A stretch of DNA of 64,000 bases from Asanoa sp. WMMD1127 (lineage in GTDB: Bacteria > Actinomycetota > Actinomycetes > Mycobacteriales > Micromonosporaceae). Positions 26,933-35,533 of this stretch are shown one piece after another. The position numbers and the translations under genes were made by a program. The stretch's first letter is position 1. Every line of letters begins with the position of its first letter. Under the pieces are notes generated by a model. The model saw only the letters and a program-made list of their open reading frames with translations, was not told where the DNA came from and did no database searches. Location of the stretch: NCBI RefSeq assembly GCF_029626225.1, contig NZ_JARUBP010000001.1, positions 7,874,001 to 7,938,000 on the forward strand, in the 5' to 3' direction.

Positions 26933-27556
26933 TCAGATCTGGCTGTGTGTGCCCACGTTGTGGGCCATCAGTTGCCAGCCCGTCCCGCCCGTGCGCCGCG
27001 ACCTGTCGCGCAGCTCGGTCCAATGGCAGTTGTGGAGCGACCCCAGTGTCCGGGTGGCCTCGTTGGGCCAGCCGAGCAGCGCACCGCAGCCCTGCCGCGC
27101 GGCGCCGCCATGCGTCGTCACCACGACCGTGCCGCCCGGAGCCAGCGACGCCGCGTCCTGCAGCGCCTCCATGACCCGCTTCGCCAGGTCGTCCAGGCTT
27201 TCGATGCCGCAGCCCGGCGAGGGCTCGCCGGCGCGCCAGCGGGCGTACTCCGTCGGGTGGCGGGTTTCGATGTCCGTGAGCAGTGAGCCTTGCCACTCGC
27301 CGAAATGCCGTTCGCGGAGTCGCACGTCCGGCGTGACCGACAGGCCCGTCAGCGACGCCAGGGCCGACGCCGTGTCGAAGGCTCGTGACAGGTCGCTGCT
27401 GATAAGGGCGTCGGGCTGGTACGTGGCCAGCAGCGCCGCGGCAGCAGCGGCCTGGTCGCGGCCCCGGGCGTTCAGGGGCGCGTCGGTCTGGCCCTGTACG
27501 CGGCCGCCCGCGTTGTAGTCGGTGTTGCCGTGCCGCCAGACGAGCAGCCTGGTCAT
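26933..27556 (-). CDS. Histidine phosphatase family protein
   Basis: The 207-residue protein has the catalytic RHGNTDYN motif near its start, SDLSRAFDTA, the ERHFGEWQGSL segment and a C-terminal VVTTHGG with the second catalytic histidine. Members dephosphorylate phosphoglycerate, sugar phosphates or other small molecules; the gpmB-like context does not resolve which. ATG 27556 overlaps the rsfS stop as ATGA, the arrangement seen in many actinomycetes (nadD-rsfS-phosphatase). Confidence 0.93.
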   Translation of the reverse strand: MTRLLVWRHGNTDYNAGGRVQGQTDAPLNARGRDQAAAAAALLATYQPDALISSDLSRAFDTASALASLTGLSVTPDVRLRERHFGEWQGSLLTDIETRHPTEYARWRAGEPSPGCGIESLDDLAKRVMEALQDAASLAPGGTVVVTTHGGAARQGCGALLGWPNEATRTLGSLHNCHWTELRDRSRRTGGTGWQLMAHNVGTHSQI

Positions 27557-27975
27557 TCGGTCGGGCTCGCCTCGTTGCCGGTAGGGGCGGCGGGGGCGGC
27601 CGGCACCAGGTCGCGGTCGAGGAACGGGATGGTCGGGCAGTCCTTCCACAGCCGGTCGAGGGCGTAGAACTCCCGCTCCTCGGCGTGCTGGATGTGGACC
27701 ACCAGGTCGACGTAGTCGAGGAGCACCCAGCGGCCCCCGCGCTCGCCTTCGCGGCGGACGGGCTTGGCCTTTTCCGGGAGGTTGACCAGCCGCTCCTCGA
27801 TCGCGTCGACGATGGCGAGGACCTGCCGCTCGTTGGGCGCGGAGGCGATCAGGAAGGCATCGGTGATCACCAGTTGGTCGGAGACGTCGATGATGACGAT
27901 GTCTTGCGCCTTCTTGTCGGCTGCGGCCTGCGCGGCGGCGAGGGCCAGCTCGCGCGTGCGGTCGGTAGCGGTCAC
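27553..27975 (-). CDS. rsfS: Ribosome silencing factor RsfS
   Basis: GTG 27975 with GAGGAG four bases ahead gives 140 residues. The family pattern is clear: LALAAAQAAADKKAQDIVIIDVSDQLVITDAFLIASAPNERQV and WVLLDYVDLVVHIQHAEEREFYALDRLW. RsfS binds L14 of the 50S subunit and blocks subunit joining during starvation. It sits between nadD and the phosphatase gene, with a 109-base gap to nadD. Confidence 0.95.
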   Translation of the reverse strand: MTATDRTRELALAAAQAAADKKAQDIVIIDVSDQLVITDAFLIASAPNERQVLAIVDAIEERLVNLPEKAKPVRREGERGGRWVLLDYVDLVVHIQHAEEREFYALDRLWKDCPTIPFLDRDLVPAAPAAPTGNEASPTE

Positions 27976-28084
27976 CTTGCTCCTCTGGTCGACGGCATTC
28001 CCTTCAAGCCTCTCACATGCCCGACCATCGTCCACCCAACCGCGGGCCCGAGGCGCCGCGCGCCAGCGGCTAGGAAACCGCAGC

Positions 28085-28693
28085 TCACGCTCGGTACAGG
28101 TGCCGTTTCGCTATGTATTGGACGACTCCGTCGGGCACCAGGTACCAGACGGGTTTGCCGGCGGCGACGCGCGAACGGCAGTCGGTCGACGAGATCGCCA
28201 TGGCCGGGACCTCGATCATCGAGACCGCGTCGTCCGGGAGATGGTCGTCACTGAGGGTGAAACCGGGCCGCGTGACGGCGACGAAGTGCGCCAGCTCGAA
28301 CATCTGGTCCGTGTCTTTCCACGACAGGATCCGGTCCAGCGCGTCTGCGCCGGTGATGAAGAAGAGCTGCGTCTTCGGGCCGTACATGGAACGGATGTCG
28401 CGCAAGGTGTCGACGGTGTAGGTGGGGCCCTGGCGATCGATGTCGACGCGGCTGACGTGGAACCGCGGGTTGGACGCCGTCGCGATCACGGTCATCAGGT
28501 AGCGGTCCTCGGCCGGCGAGACCTCGCGGCTGTCCTTCTGCCACGGCTCGCCGGTCGGGACGAACACCACCTCGTCGAGGGCGAAGATGTCGGCGACCTC
28601 GCTCGCGGCGACCAGGTGACCGTGGTGGATCGGGTCGAACGTGCCACCCATGATCCCGACCCGGCGGGCGCCGTGATCGTCGTCAACGTCCAT
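28085..28693 (-). CDS. nadD: Nicotinate-nucleotide adenylyltransferase
   Basis: The 202-residue protein has the nucleotidyltransferase motif [15 protein letters not shown] and the late [13 protein letters not shown] (ISSTxIR-type) motif. NadD transfers AMP from ATP to nicotinate mononucleotide in NAD synthesis. ATG 28693 is chosen because a TACGAT box lies 6 bases before it (28705-28700), giving a leaderless start in the 15-base gap after pepN; a TTG one codon earlier is also open. Confidence 0.95.
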   Translation of the reverse strand: MDVDDDHGARRVGIMGGTFDPIHHGHLVAASEVADIFALDEVVFVPTGEPWQKDSREVSPAEDRYLMTVIATASNPRFHVSRVDIDRQGPTYTVDTLRDIRSMYGPKTQLFFITGADALDRILSWKDTDQMFELAHFVAVTRPGFTLSDDHLPDDAVSMIEVPAMAISSTDCRSRVAAGKPVWYLVPDGVVQYIAKRHLYRA

Positions 28694-28711
28694 CAAAGGA
28701 TCGTATGCCCG

Positions 28712-31183
28712 TCATCGCCCCCGGGCAGCGAGTGCGAGACGAAGGTCATCGTCGTTGTCGATCACGACACGGCGCAGCACCGCCGGCAGGTCGTCGCGCG
28801 CCAGCATCGCCGCCGCCAGGTCGCGGGTGCGCTGCTCGACCGCATAGCGGGGGAACGCCAGGTCGGCGAGGTGCTCGGCCGCGTAGGGCGTGCGCCGCCG
28901 CGCCGCGGCCGGCATCTCGGCGAAGTAGCGCTCCACGTAGGGCGCCGTCAGCTCGGTCTGCTCGGGCTGGAACAGCCCCCGCGCGCACGCGTCGAGCAGC
29001 CGGTTGGACAGCGTGTCGTCGTCGATCACCGCGGCCCAGGCGGCCGCCTTGGCCTCGGGGTCGGGGCGGGCCGCCCGCGCCCGGGCCGCCCACTCCTCCC
29101 CCGCCGCGCTCCGGTCGGCGGCGAGCTCGGCCGCGATCCGGTCGGCGTCGACGGCCCCCAGCACCGCGAGCCGGTGCACGATGCGCCAGCGCAGCTCCTC
29201 GTCGACCTCGACGCCGGCCGGCACGTCGACCCCGTCGAGCCACCCGAGCAGGCGCGACGCGTCGACGCCGGCGTCGACCAGGGCCCGCATCGCGGCCAGC
29301 CGGCGCGACGCGCCGGCATCGGGGTCGGCGACCAGCACCTCGCACACGGACGCCACCCGGGCCAGCGCGGCCGCGCGATCGCCCGGCGCCAGGTAGCGGT
29401 CGATCAGGTTGCGGGCCTGCAGCAGCGCGTCGACCACCACGATCACCTCGGTCTCCGCCGGGAGGGCGGCCACCAGCAGGTCGACGAGGTCGCTGACCGG
29501 GCGCTCCGCGTCGCGTACGGCGTCGATCGTCGAGGTCCAGAGCACGGCCCGGCTCAGCGGGTCGCGCAGCCCGGGCAGCACGGCCGGCACCGCCGCCGCC
29601 GAGGCGGGGTCGAGCCGGATCTTGGCGAACGTCAGGTCGCCGTCGTTGAGCAGCAGCAGGTCGGGCGCCGGCTCGTCACGCAGCTGCGGCACCTCGGTGC
29701 GTTCGCCGTCGACGTCGACCTCGATCCGGCGGCGCAGGGTGGTCGCGCCGTCGGCAGCCCGGTCGTAGAGGCCGAACGCCACCCGGTGCGGGCGCAGCAC
29801 GGCCCCCGACTGGACGATCGCGGCGGGCGCCTCGACGCGCAGCGTGTTGACACCCGGCTCGCGCAACCACCGCGCCGCCCACGCCGACAGGTCGCGCCCG
29901 CTGGCCGTCGACAGCGCGCCGAGCAGGTCGGCCAGCGTCGCGTTGCCGAACGCGTGGGTCTGGAAGTGCGCCCGGATGCCGGCCAGGAACGCCTCGTCGC
30001 CCACCCACGCGACCAGCTGGCGCAGGGCGGCGGCGCCCTTGGCGTAGGAGATGCCGTCGAAGTTGACCAGCGCGTCGGCCGAGTCCGGCACGCTCGTCGG
30101 GGCCACCGGGTGGGTCGACGGCCGCTGGTCGGTCTCGTAGCCCCAGCCCTTGCGGCGCATCCCGAACGTGGTCCACGCGTTGCGGAACCGGGTCGCCTCG
30201 GCCGTCACCCGGGTGCCCATGTATTCGGCGAACGACTCGTTGAGCCACAGGTCGTCCCACCACCGCATGGTGACCAGGTCGCCGAACCACATGTGCGCCA
30301 TCTCGTGGGCGATCGTGGTGGCGCGCAGCTCGCGCTCGTTGTCGGTGACCGCCGACCGGTAGACGTATTCGTCGCGGATCACCACCAGGCCCGGATTTTC
30401 CATCGCGCCGGCGTTGAACTCGGGCACGAACGCCTGGTCGTATTTGCCGAACGGGTAGCGGAAGCCGAACAGCTCGTGGAACCGGTCAAGACACTGCCGG
30501 GTGATCGTGAAGATCTCGTCGGCGTCCTTGTCGAGGTGCTCGGCCACCGACGCCTTGCAGAACAGCGCCAGCGGCAGACCGTCGTGAGTGGACTCGACCA
30601 CATGGTAAGGGCCGGCGATCACCGTGACGAAGTAGGTCGCCAGCGGCGGCGTGGTGACGAACTCCCAGCGGTTGGTGGCCCCCGCGGGCGACCGCGAGGC
30701 GACCGCCGCGTTGGCCGCGACCGTCCACGCCGCCGGCGCGGTCACCCGCATCGTCACCGGCGCCTTGAGGTCGGGCTGGTCGAAGCAGGCGAAGATGCGC
30801 TGCGCCTCGTCGAGAAAGGACGTGGCGTGCAGGTAGACGCCGCCGTCGGCCGGGTCGACGAACCGGTGCAGGCCCTCGGAGGTGTTGGAGTAGGCCATGT
30901 CGGCCTCGACCGTGAGCTCGTTGTCGGCGCGCAGGCCGGTCAGCGCCAGCCGGTTGCCGTCGAGCGCCGCCGGGTCGAGCGCCGCGCCGTTGAGCGTCGC
31001 CGCGTGCAGGCGAACGGGCTTGAGCTCGACGAACGTCGCCGAGCCGGGCTCCGCCGCGCGGAACCGGATCGTCGTGGTCGACCGGAAATGGTCGTCGGTC
31101 GTCACGTCGAGGTCGATGGTGTAGGCCTCGACGGTGATGGCGGCGGCGCGGTCGGTCGCCTCCTGTTGGGTCAGGCTGCGCAT
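28712..31183 (-). CDS. pepN: Aminopeptidase N (M1 family)
   Basis: ATG 31183 gives 823 residues. The exopeptidase motif GAMEN is present, followed by HEMAH near residue 288 with the distal glutamate in NESFAEYMG, the HEXXH-18-E zinc site. A long C-terminal ERAP1-like helical domain completes the usual M1 layout. The enzyme releases N-terminal residues from peptides in the cytoplasm. It stands alone, divergent from the DUF397 gene. Confidence 0.95.
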   Translation of the reverse strand: MRSLTQQEATDRAAAITVEAYTIDLDVTTDDHFRSTTTIRFRAAEPGSATFVELKPVRLHAATLNGAALDPAALDGNRLALTGLRADNELTVEADMAYSNTSEGLHRFVDPADGGVYLHATSFLDEAQRIFACFDQPDLKAPVTMRVTAPAAWTVAANAAVASRSPAGATNRWEFVTTPPLATYFVTVIAGPYHVVESTHDGLPLALFCKASVAEHLDKDADEIFTITRQCLDRFHELFGFRYPFGKYDQAFVPEFNAGAMENPGLVVIRDEYVYRSAVTDNERELRATTIAHEMAHMWFGDLVTMRWWDDLWLNESFAEYMGTRVTAEATRFRNAWTTFGMRRKGWGYETDQRPSTHPVAPTSVPDSADALVNFDGISYAKGAAALRQLVAWVGDEAFLAGIRAHFQTHAFGNATLADLLGALSTASGRDLSAWAARWLREPGVNTLRVEAPAAIVQSGAVLRPHRVAFGLYDRAADGATTLRRRIEVDVDGERTEVPQLRDEPAPDLLLLNDGDLTFAKIRLDPASAAAVPAVLPGLRDPLSRAVLWTSTIDAVRDAERPVSDLVDLLVAALPAETEVIVVVDALLQARNLIDRYLAPGDRAAALARVASVCEVLVADPDAGASRRLAAMRALVDAGVDASRLLGWLDGVDVPAGVEVDEELRWRIVHRLAVLGAVDADRIAAELAADRSAAGEEWAARARAARPDPEAKAAAWAAVIDDDTLSNRLLDACARGLFQPEQTELTAPYVERYFAEMPAAARRRTPYAAEHLADLAFPRYAVEQRTRDLAAAMLARDDLPAVLRRVVIDNDDDLRLALAARGR

Positions 31184-31285
31184 CCGCCTATCGTGCACGA
31201 ACGTGTCCGGACCGGGCGACCCCACCCTGATGCGGTATAGCCTGACGGTCCGCCCCAGCGGCGCGAGCATCCGAGGAGCAGCGCG

Positions 31286-31507
31286 ATGGCACACCACCCT
31301 AAGGGAGACTTCGACCTGGCGCGCGCCGAATGGCAGCGCGTCGGCGACGCCCCCGCCGAGCACGGCTCCGTCGAGGTCGCGTTCGTCGACGACCTCATCG
31401 GCCTGCGCAACTCGGCCGAGCCGCAGGGCCCCGTGCTGGTCTTCACCCAGGCCGAGTGGGACGCCTTCGTGGCCGGCGCCCGCGACGGCGAGTTCGACCT
31501 GGCCTGA
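31286..31507 (+). CDS. DUF397 domain protein, 73 residues
   Basis: This small protein contains FDLARAEWQRVGD, VEVAFVDDLIGLRNSAEPQGPVLVFTQAEWDAFVAGARDGEFDL, the DUF397 signature. DUF397 genes normally sit beside an XRE-type regulator in actinomycetes, sometimes as a toxin-antitoxin-like or developmental pair. Here the only neighbour is a convergent HTH gene of a different type. GAGGAG precedes ATG by seven bases. Confidence 0.88.
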   Translation: MAHHPKGDFDLARAEWQRVGDAPAEHGSVEVAFVDDLIGLRNSAEPQGPVLVFTQAEWDAFVAGARDGEFDLA

Positions 31508-31521
31508 GCGCACCGCGGCCG

Positions 31522-32043
31522 TCATGCCGCACCCAGCAGATGGCGGATGAGCTGCATGTGCCGGATCCGCGGCGTCAACGCGCGCAGTTGCAACGCCAGG
31601 TTGGTGGCCGCCAGGATCGGCTCGTCGTCGGGCAGGTCGAAACCCATCCGCTCGCGCAGCCAGGGCGACACCTGGGCCCAGCTGTAGTAGCTGGTCTCGC
31701 GGTCGGGTTCGAGCGGCGCCGGGAAACCGCCGGGCCCGCGCCGGCCGAGCGCCCACAGCCGGACGATCTCGCGCGAACGGCCGATCCGCGCGCCGATCTC
31801 GGCCAGGGTCAGCCAGTCGCGGTCCGCCACGCGTACGACGTGGAGGTCGGTCCTGGTCTCCACCTGCTGGATGGCGGTCGCGACGGCGTCGGCGAGCACG
31901 GACGCCGGACGGTCGAAGGCCAGCCGGTGCGTGCCGTCGGGACCGGTCTGCGAGCGTGGCGGCGCCGGCAACGTGGCCAGCCGCCGCCGCTCGATGAGGC
32001 CCGGCGCCCGATCGACCACCAGAAGGAACTGTTGGACCCGCAT
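31522..32043 (-). CDS. Helix-turn-helix DNA-binding protein
   Basis: ATG 32043 gives 173 residues. The centre contains DWLTLAEIGARIGRSREIVRLWALGRRGPGGFPAPLEP and SYYSWAQVSPWLRERMG, an AlpA/MerR-like HTH of the kind that reads a DNA target and then a PGGFPxP wing. No ligand-binding domain is obvious. It is divergent from the trpS leader with about 130 bases between, so it could regulate that promoter; this is inference. Confidence 0.75.
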   Translation of the reverse strand: MRVQQFLLVVDRAPGLIERRRLATLPAPPRSQTGPDGTHRLAFDRPASVLADAVATAIQQVETRTDLHVVRVADRDWLTLAEIGARIGRSREIVRLWALGRRGPGGFPAPLEPDRETSYYSWAQVSPWLRERMGFDLPDDEPILAATNLALQLRALTPRIRHMQLIRHLLGAA

Positions 32044-32173
32044 GGCCGCCTCCCCCGTCGGGCGCACCGTGCGCCCGTTCGCGACCGAGTCTGGTCGTCG
32101 CTCGGCTTCCCGGGAGGAGCCAGCGGAAGCCCGTTTCAGCTTGCGCGGGACACCGAGATGCGCTAGTCGCTGA

Positions 32174-32179
32174 TAGCCT
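32174..32179 (+). promoter_or_regulatory. Leaderless-type -10 box before the trp leader peptide
   Basis: TAGCCT at 32174-32179 lies exactly seven bases before the leader ATG at 32187. In actinomycetes this spacing places transcription start at or within one base of the start codon. No good -35 is visible. Confidence 0.6.
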
Positions 32180-32186
32180 CCATCGC

Positions 32187-32225
32187 ATGCGGACGCTGAG
32201 TTTCCTCGGCTGGTGGACGCCCTAG
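32187..32225 (+). CDS. trpS leader peptide with tandem Trp codons
   Basis: A 12-codon ORF reads MRTLSFLGWWTP and stops at TAG 32223-32225. The consecutive TGG codons are at 32211-32216. Such a peptide is the sensor of ribosome-mediated attenuation: when charged tryptophanyl-tRNA is scarce the ribosome stalls at the Trp codons. It sits ahead of a terminator hairpin and trpS. Streptomyces TrpRS1 is reported to be controlled in this way. Confidence 0.9.
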   Translation: MRTLSFLGWWTP

Positions 32226-32284
32226 GGGCGGCCCCGCATCCGCGTGCCCAACGTCGACGGCCGCCCGAGTCCGGGTGGCCGTTT
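32226..32284 (+). terminator. trpS attenuator: alternative antiterminator and terminator
   Basis: Terminator: arm 32257-32267 (ACGGCCGCCCG) pairs with 32272-32282 (CGGGTGGCCGT) with one G-U and a four-base loop, followed by TTT at 32282-32284. Antiterminator: GGGCGGCC (32226-32233) is a perfect complement of GGCCGCCC (32259-32266), the terminator's own 5' arm. A ribosome completing the peptide would cover 32226-32233 and allow termination; one stalled at the Trp codons would leave it free and permit read-through. Confidence 0.88.
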
Positions 32285-32334
32285 CGCGTGTCCGGCCCGG
32301 CTCCCGCGGCTACCCCGTCCTCCCGGAGGCAGCC

Positions 32335-33264
32335 ATGACCCGCACCGTCACGACCCGCCGGCTCACCGGCCTCAAACCGACCGGCGAGCCGCACCTGGGC
32401 ATCCTGCTCGGCGCGATCCAGCCGATGGTCCGCGACCAGTACACCAGCGACGCGACCGTGTTCCTCGCCGACCTGCACGCGCTGACCGCCGCGCACGAGC
32501 CGCGCACGCTGCGCGAGACCACCCTCCGCCACGCGACCGTGCTGCTCGCGGCCGGTCTCGACCCGGACCGGACCGTGTTCTACGTGCAGTCGCAGGTGCC
32601 CGACCACGCGGAGCTGCACTTCCTGCTGGAGCGCACGGCGGCGCGCGGCCGGGCGGCGTACCCCGTGTTGCAGGCCTCCGACATCCTGTTGCACGACACG
32701 GCGGAGGTGCCCGTGGGCGCCGACCAACGCCCGCGCGTCGCGCTCACCCGCGACATCGCGATGCGGTTCAACCAGCGGTACGGTCCGACGTTCGTGGTGC
32801 CGGAGCCGGTCACGCCGACGGTCGCGGCCCGGGTGATGGACCTCGCCAACCCGACGGTGAAGATGGGTCAGACGACGTCGTCGGCGTCCGGCGCCATCGG
32901 GCTGCTGGACCCGCCCGCCCTGGTCACCCGCAAGCTGAGCCGGGCGGTGACCGAGACCGACGGGATCATCGCGTACGACCCGGCGGCCCGGCCCGGGGTG
33001 AGCAACCTGCTGGAGATCCTGGCCGCGTGCGTGGGCGGGACACCGGTCGAGATAGGAACGGCGCTGCGGGGGTACGGAGATCTCAGGCGCGCCACGACGG
33101 AGGCGGTTCTCGGCCTGCTGGGGCCGTTGCGCGCGCGCTTCGAGACGTTGGCCCGGGATCCCGGCTACGTGCGGCAGGTGCTGGCGGAGGGTGCGGAGCG
33201 GGCGCGATCCCGTACTGCCGAGACCGTCTTCCGCGCGAAGCGGGCGATCGGGGTGCTCGCCTGA
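32335..33264 (+). CDS. trpS: Tryptophanyl-tRNA synthetase, divergent paralogue
   Basis: ATG 32335 has GGAGG five bases ahead; the product is 309 residues. It begins RRLTGLKPTGEPHLGILLGAI (HIGH-like HLG at 20-22) and carries YVQSQVPDHAELHFLLER, ASDILLHDTAEVPVGADQR, RFNQRYG and PGVSNLLEILAACVGG of class I TrpRS. Two departures are visible. About 22 residues present in E. coli and Bacillus TrpRS, including MTQFKxKS, are absent between LLER and YPVLQASD. The KMSKS loop reads KMGQT (176-180), with the second Lys lost. It may be an antibiotic-resistant or regulatory form; a housekeeping trpS probably exists elsewhere. Confidence 0.88.
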   Translation: MTRTVTTRRLTGLKPTGEPHLGILLGAIQPMVRDQYTSDATVFLADLHALTAAHEPRTLRETTLRHATVLLAAGLDPDRTVFYVQSQVPDHAELHFLLERTAARGRAAYPVLQASDILLHDTAEVPVGADQRPRVALTRDIAMRFNQRYGPTFVVPEPVTPTVAARVMDLANPTVKMGQTTSSASGAIGLLDPPALVTRKLSRAVTETDGIIAYDPAARPGVSNLLEILAACVGGTPVEIGTALRGYGDLRRATTEAVLGLLGPLRARFETLARDPGYVRQVLAEGAERARSRTAETVFRAKRAIGVLA

Positions 33265-33326
33265 CGCCTTGTCGTACCGCCGTGCTAGACCTGTCGACGC
33301 ACGCTCACGTCCGAGGGGATCGCGTC

Positions 33327-35000
33327 ATGACCGCATCGACCGGCGACACCGAGCGCCGCGCCCAGGCCAACCCGTGGCTCGTCCTCGTCACGCTCTGCCT
33401 GGGCTTCTTCATGATCCTGCTCGACACGACGATCGTGAACATCGCGATCCCCGACATGAGCACGAGCCTCGACGCCTCGCTCGACCAGATCCTCTGGATC
33501 ATCAACGCGTACGTGCTGGTCTACGCGGTTCTCCTGATCACCGCCGGCCGGCTGGGTGACCTGTTCGGACCCAAGCGGCTGTTCGTGCTCGGGCTCGTCG
33601 TGTTCACGGTCGCGTCCGCCGCCTGCGGGCTGGCCTCCTCGCCGGAGCAGCTGATCGTGTTCCGGGTGATCCAGGGCGTCGGCGGCGCGCTGCTGACGCC
33701 GCAGACGCTCTCCACGATCACGGTGATCTTCCCGCCGGACAAGCGCGGCGTCGCGTTCGGCGTCTGGGGCTCGGTGGCCGGCGTGGCGACGGTGGCCGGC
33801 CCGACGCTGGGCGGCTACCTGGTGACCGACTTCGGCTGGGAGTGGATCTTCTTCGTCAACGTGCCCGTCGGCATCGTGACCGTGGTGCTGGCCCTGATCG
33901 CCATGCCCGACCTGCGGCTCAACCGCCGTCACCGGCTCGACTGGGTCGGCACGGCGCTCGCCACGGTCGGGCTGTTTCTCCTGGTCTACGGCCTGATCGA
34001 GGGCGAGTCGCACGACTGGGGCCGGGTCTGGGGTCCGATCACGATCGTCGAGCTGATCGGCGCCGGCGTCCTGGTGCTGGCCGTCTTCCTCTACCACCAG
34101 CACATCACCCGGACGGGCGAGCCGCTGGTGCCGTTCGGCATCTTCAAGGACCGCAACTTCGCCGTGATGAGCGGGGTCAGCGCCGCCATCGCGTTCGGCA
34201 TGCTGGGCCTGTTCCTACCCCTGGTGATCTACCTACAGTCGGTGCTGGGGCTGTCGGCGCTGCAGGCCGGCATCGCTGTCGCGCCACTGTCGCTGCTGTC
34301 GATGGTGATCGCCCCGTTCGCCGGGCGGGTCGCCGACCGCGCGGCCGGCAAGTGGGTGCTGACGGCCGGGCTCGTGCTCTGGTGCGCGGGCATGGCGACG
34401 GTGGTCGCGCTGGCCGAGGTCGGCACCGGCCAGTGGGGCCTTCTACCTGGCCTGCTGATCGCCGGCACCGGCCTCGGCATGGTGTTCGCTCCACTGCAGA
34501 CGATCGCGATGCGCAACGTGCCGCCGCGCCAGGCCGGCGCCGCGTCCGGCCTGATCAACACGACCCGCCAGCTCGGCGCCGTGATCGGCTCGGCCGCCGT
34601 GGGCGCGCTGCTGCAGGCGCAGCTGGCCGGCAAGCTGTCGGAGGCGGCCCGGTCCAACGCGGCCGACCTGCCACCGGAGGTGCGCCAGCCGTTCGTCGAC
34701 GCGGTCGCCGGGGCCAGCGGCGGCAGCCTGCACGTCGGCGCGGGCCAGTCGGGCGCCGCGCTCCCGGCGGACGTGCCGGAGCAATACCGGCAGGCGCTGA
34801 CCGAGATCGCCACGCGCACGTTCCACGAGGGCTTCACGGGCGCGATGAAGGCGACCCTGCTCCTGCCGCTCATCGTGCTGGCGGTGGCGGCGGTGACCTG
34901 CCTGTTCATCCGCACCCGACGGACGGCGGCCGCGCCGGCCGCCGAGGCGACCCCGGTGGACCGCGGTGGGGACCCGGTCAGGCCCGGGCCGGGGTCCTGA
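33327..35000 (+). CDS. DHA2-family drug:proton antiporter (14 TM)
   Basis: The 557-residue protein has about 14 hydrophobic helices. Motifs include the DHA2 signature LDTTIVNIAIPDM in helix 1, WIINAYVLVYAVLLITAGRLGDLFGPKRLF, and GVGGALLTPQTLSTITVIFPPDKRGVAFGVWGSVAGVATVAGPTLGGYL. Such EmrB/QacA-type pumps export antibiotics and dyes. It starts 62 bases after trpS and may be read with it. Its end overlaps the convergent GNAT gene by 23 bases. Confidence 0.88.
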   Translation: MTASTGDTERRAQANPWLVLVTLCLGFFMILLDTTIVNIAIPDMSTSLDASLDQILWIINAYVLVYAVLLITAGRLGDLFGPKRLFVLGLVVFTVASAACGLASSPEQLIVFRVIQGVGGALLTPQTLSTITVIFPPDKRGVAFGVWGSVAGVATVAGPTLGGYLVTDFGWEWIFFVNVPVGIVTVVLALIAMPDLRLNRRHRLDWVGTALATVGLFLLVYGLIEGESHDWGRVWGPITIVELIGAGVLVLAVFLYHQHITRTGEPLVPFGIFKDRNFAVMSGVSAAIAFGMLGLFLPLVIYLQSVLGLSALQAGIAVAPLSLLSMVIAPFAGRVADRAAGKWVLTAGLVLWCAGMATVVALAEVGTGQWGLLPGLLIAGTGLGMVFAPLQTIAMRNVPPRQAGAASGLINTTRQLGAVIGSAAVGALLQAQLAGKLSEAARSNAADLPPEVRQPFVDAVAGASGGSLHVGAGQSGAALPADVPEQYRQALTEIATRTFHEGFTGAMKATLLLPLIVLAVAAVTCLFIRTRRTAAAPAAEATPVDRGGDPVRPGPGS

Positions 35001-35439
35001 GCGCCTTCTCGAAGCAGCGGCTGTAAGGGTTGGTGACGTACTCGCCGTAGGTCGGGATCGGACGGTAGCCGGCGTTGCGATAGAGGCCGAGCGCGGCGGG
35101 GAGATAGCTGCCGGTCTCCAGCCGCGCCACCGCGTAGCCGTCGGCGGCCGCGCGCTCCTCGAGCACCGCGAGCATGGCCCGCCCGAAGCCGTCGCCGCGG
35201 TGTTCGGGGCGCACGTACATGCGCTTGATCTCGACCGCGGTCGCGTCGATGGCCTGCAGCGCGCCACAGGCGACCGCCTGGTCGTCCACCACGATCACCA
35301 GGTAGCGGATGTCGTCGTGCAAGGGGAAGGAGCCGTCGATCGCGTCGCTGGCCCGCTCGGCCGCGCGCAGTTCCGCTTGCTGGGCGGTCACGAGCGCGAG
35401 CAGGTCCGGCTCGTCGCCCCGCCGGGTCTCCACGTTCAC
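34978..35439 (-). CDS. GNAT family N-acetyltransferase
   Basis: GTG 35439 is selected because TACGGT (35451-35446) lies 6 bases upstream, the leaderless arrangement; 153 residues. The acetyl-CoA motif is KRMYVRPEHRGDGFGRAMLAVLEERAAADGYAVARLETG, followed by ALGLYRNAGYRPI. Substrate is unknown. It converges on and overlaps the DHA2 exporter. Confidence 0.85.
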   Translation of the reverse strand: MNVETRRGDEPDLLALVTAQQAELRAAERASDAIDGSFPLHDDIRYLVIVVDDQAVACGALQAIDATAVEIKRMYVRPEHRGDGFGRAMLAVLEERAAADGYAVARLETGSYLPAALGLYRNAGYRPIPTYGEYVTNPYSRCFEKALRTPARA

Positions 35440-35533
35440 CGGCCGACCGTAACCGCGACGGATTTCCGGCCTGTTACACCCGCGCACCCGGCGGCCACGC
35501 CGCGCCACCACGCCTCCGCGCCGCCGCTCCGGG

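Noticed and set aside
26317-27174. Plus-strand frame with HINAGA hexapeptide repeats
   Set aside because: The 17-base unit shifts the repeat frame, the 32-base array is not a multiple of three, and the end is antisense to the phosphatase gene.
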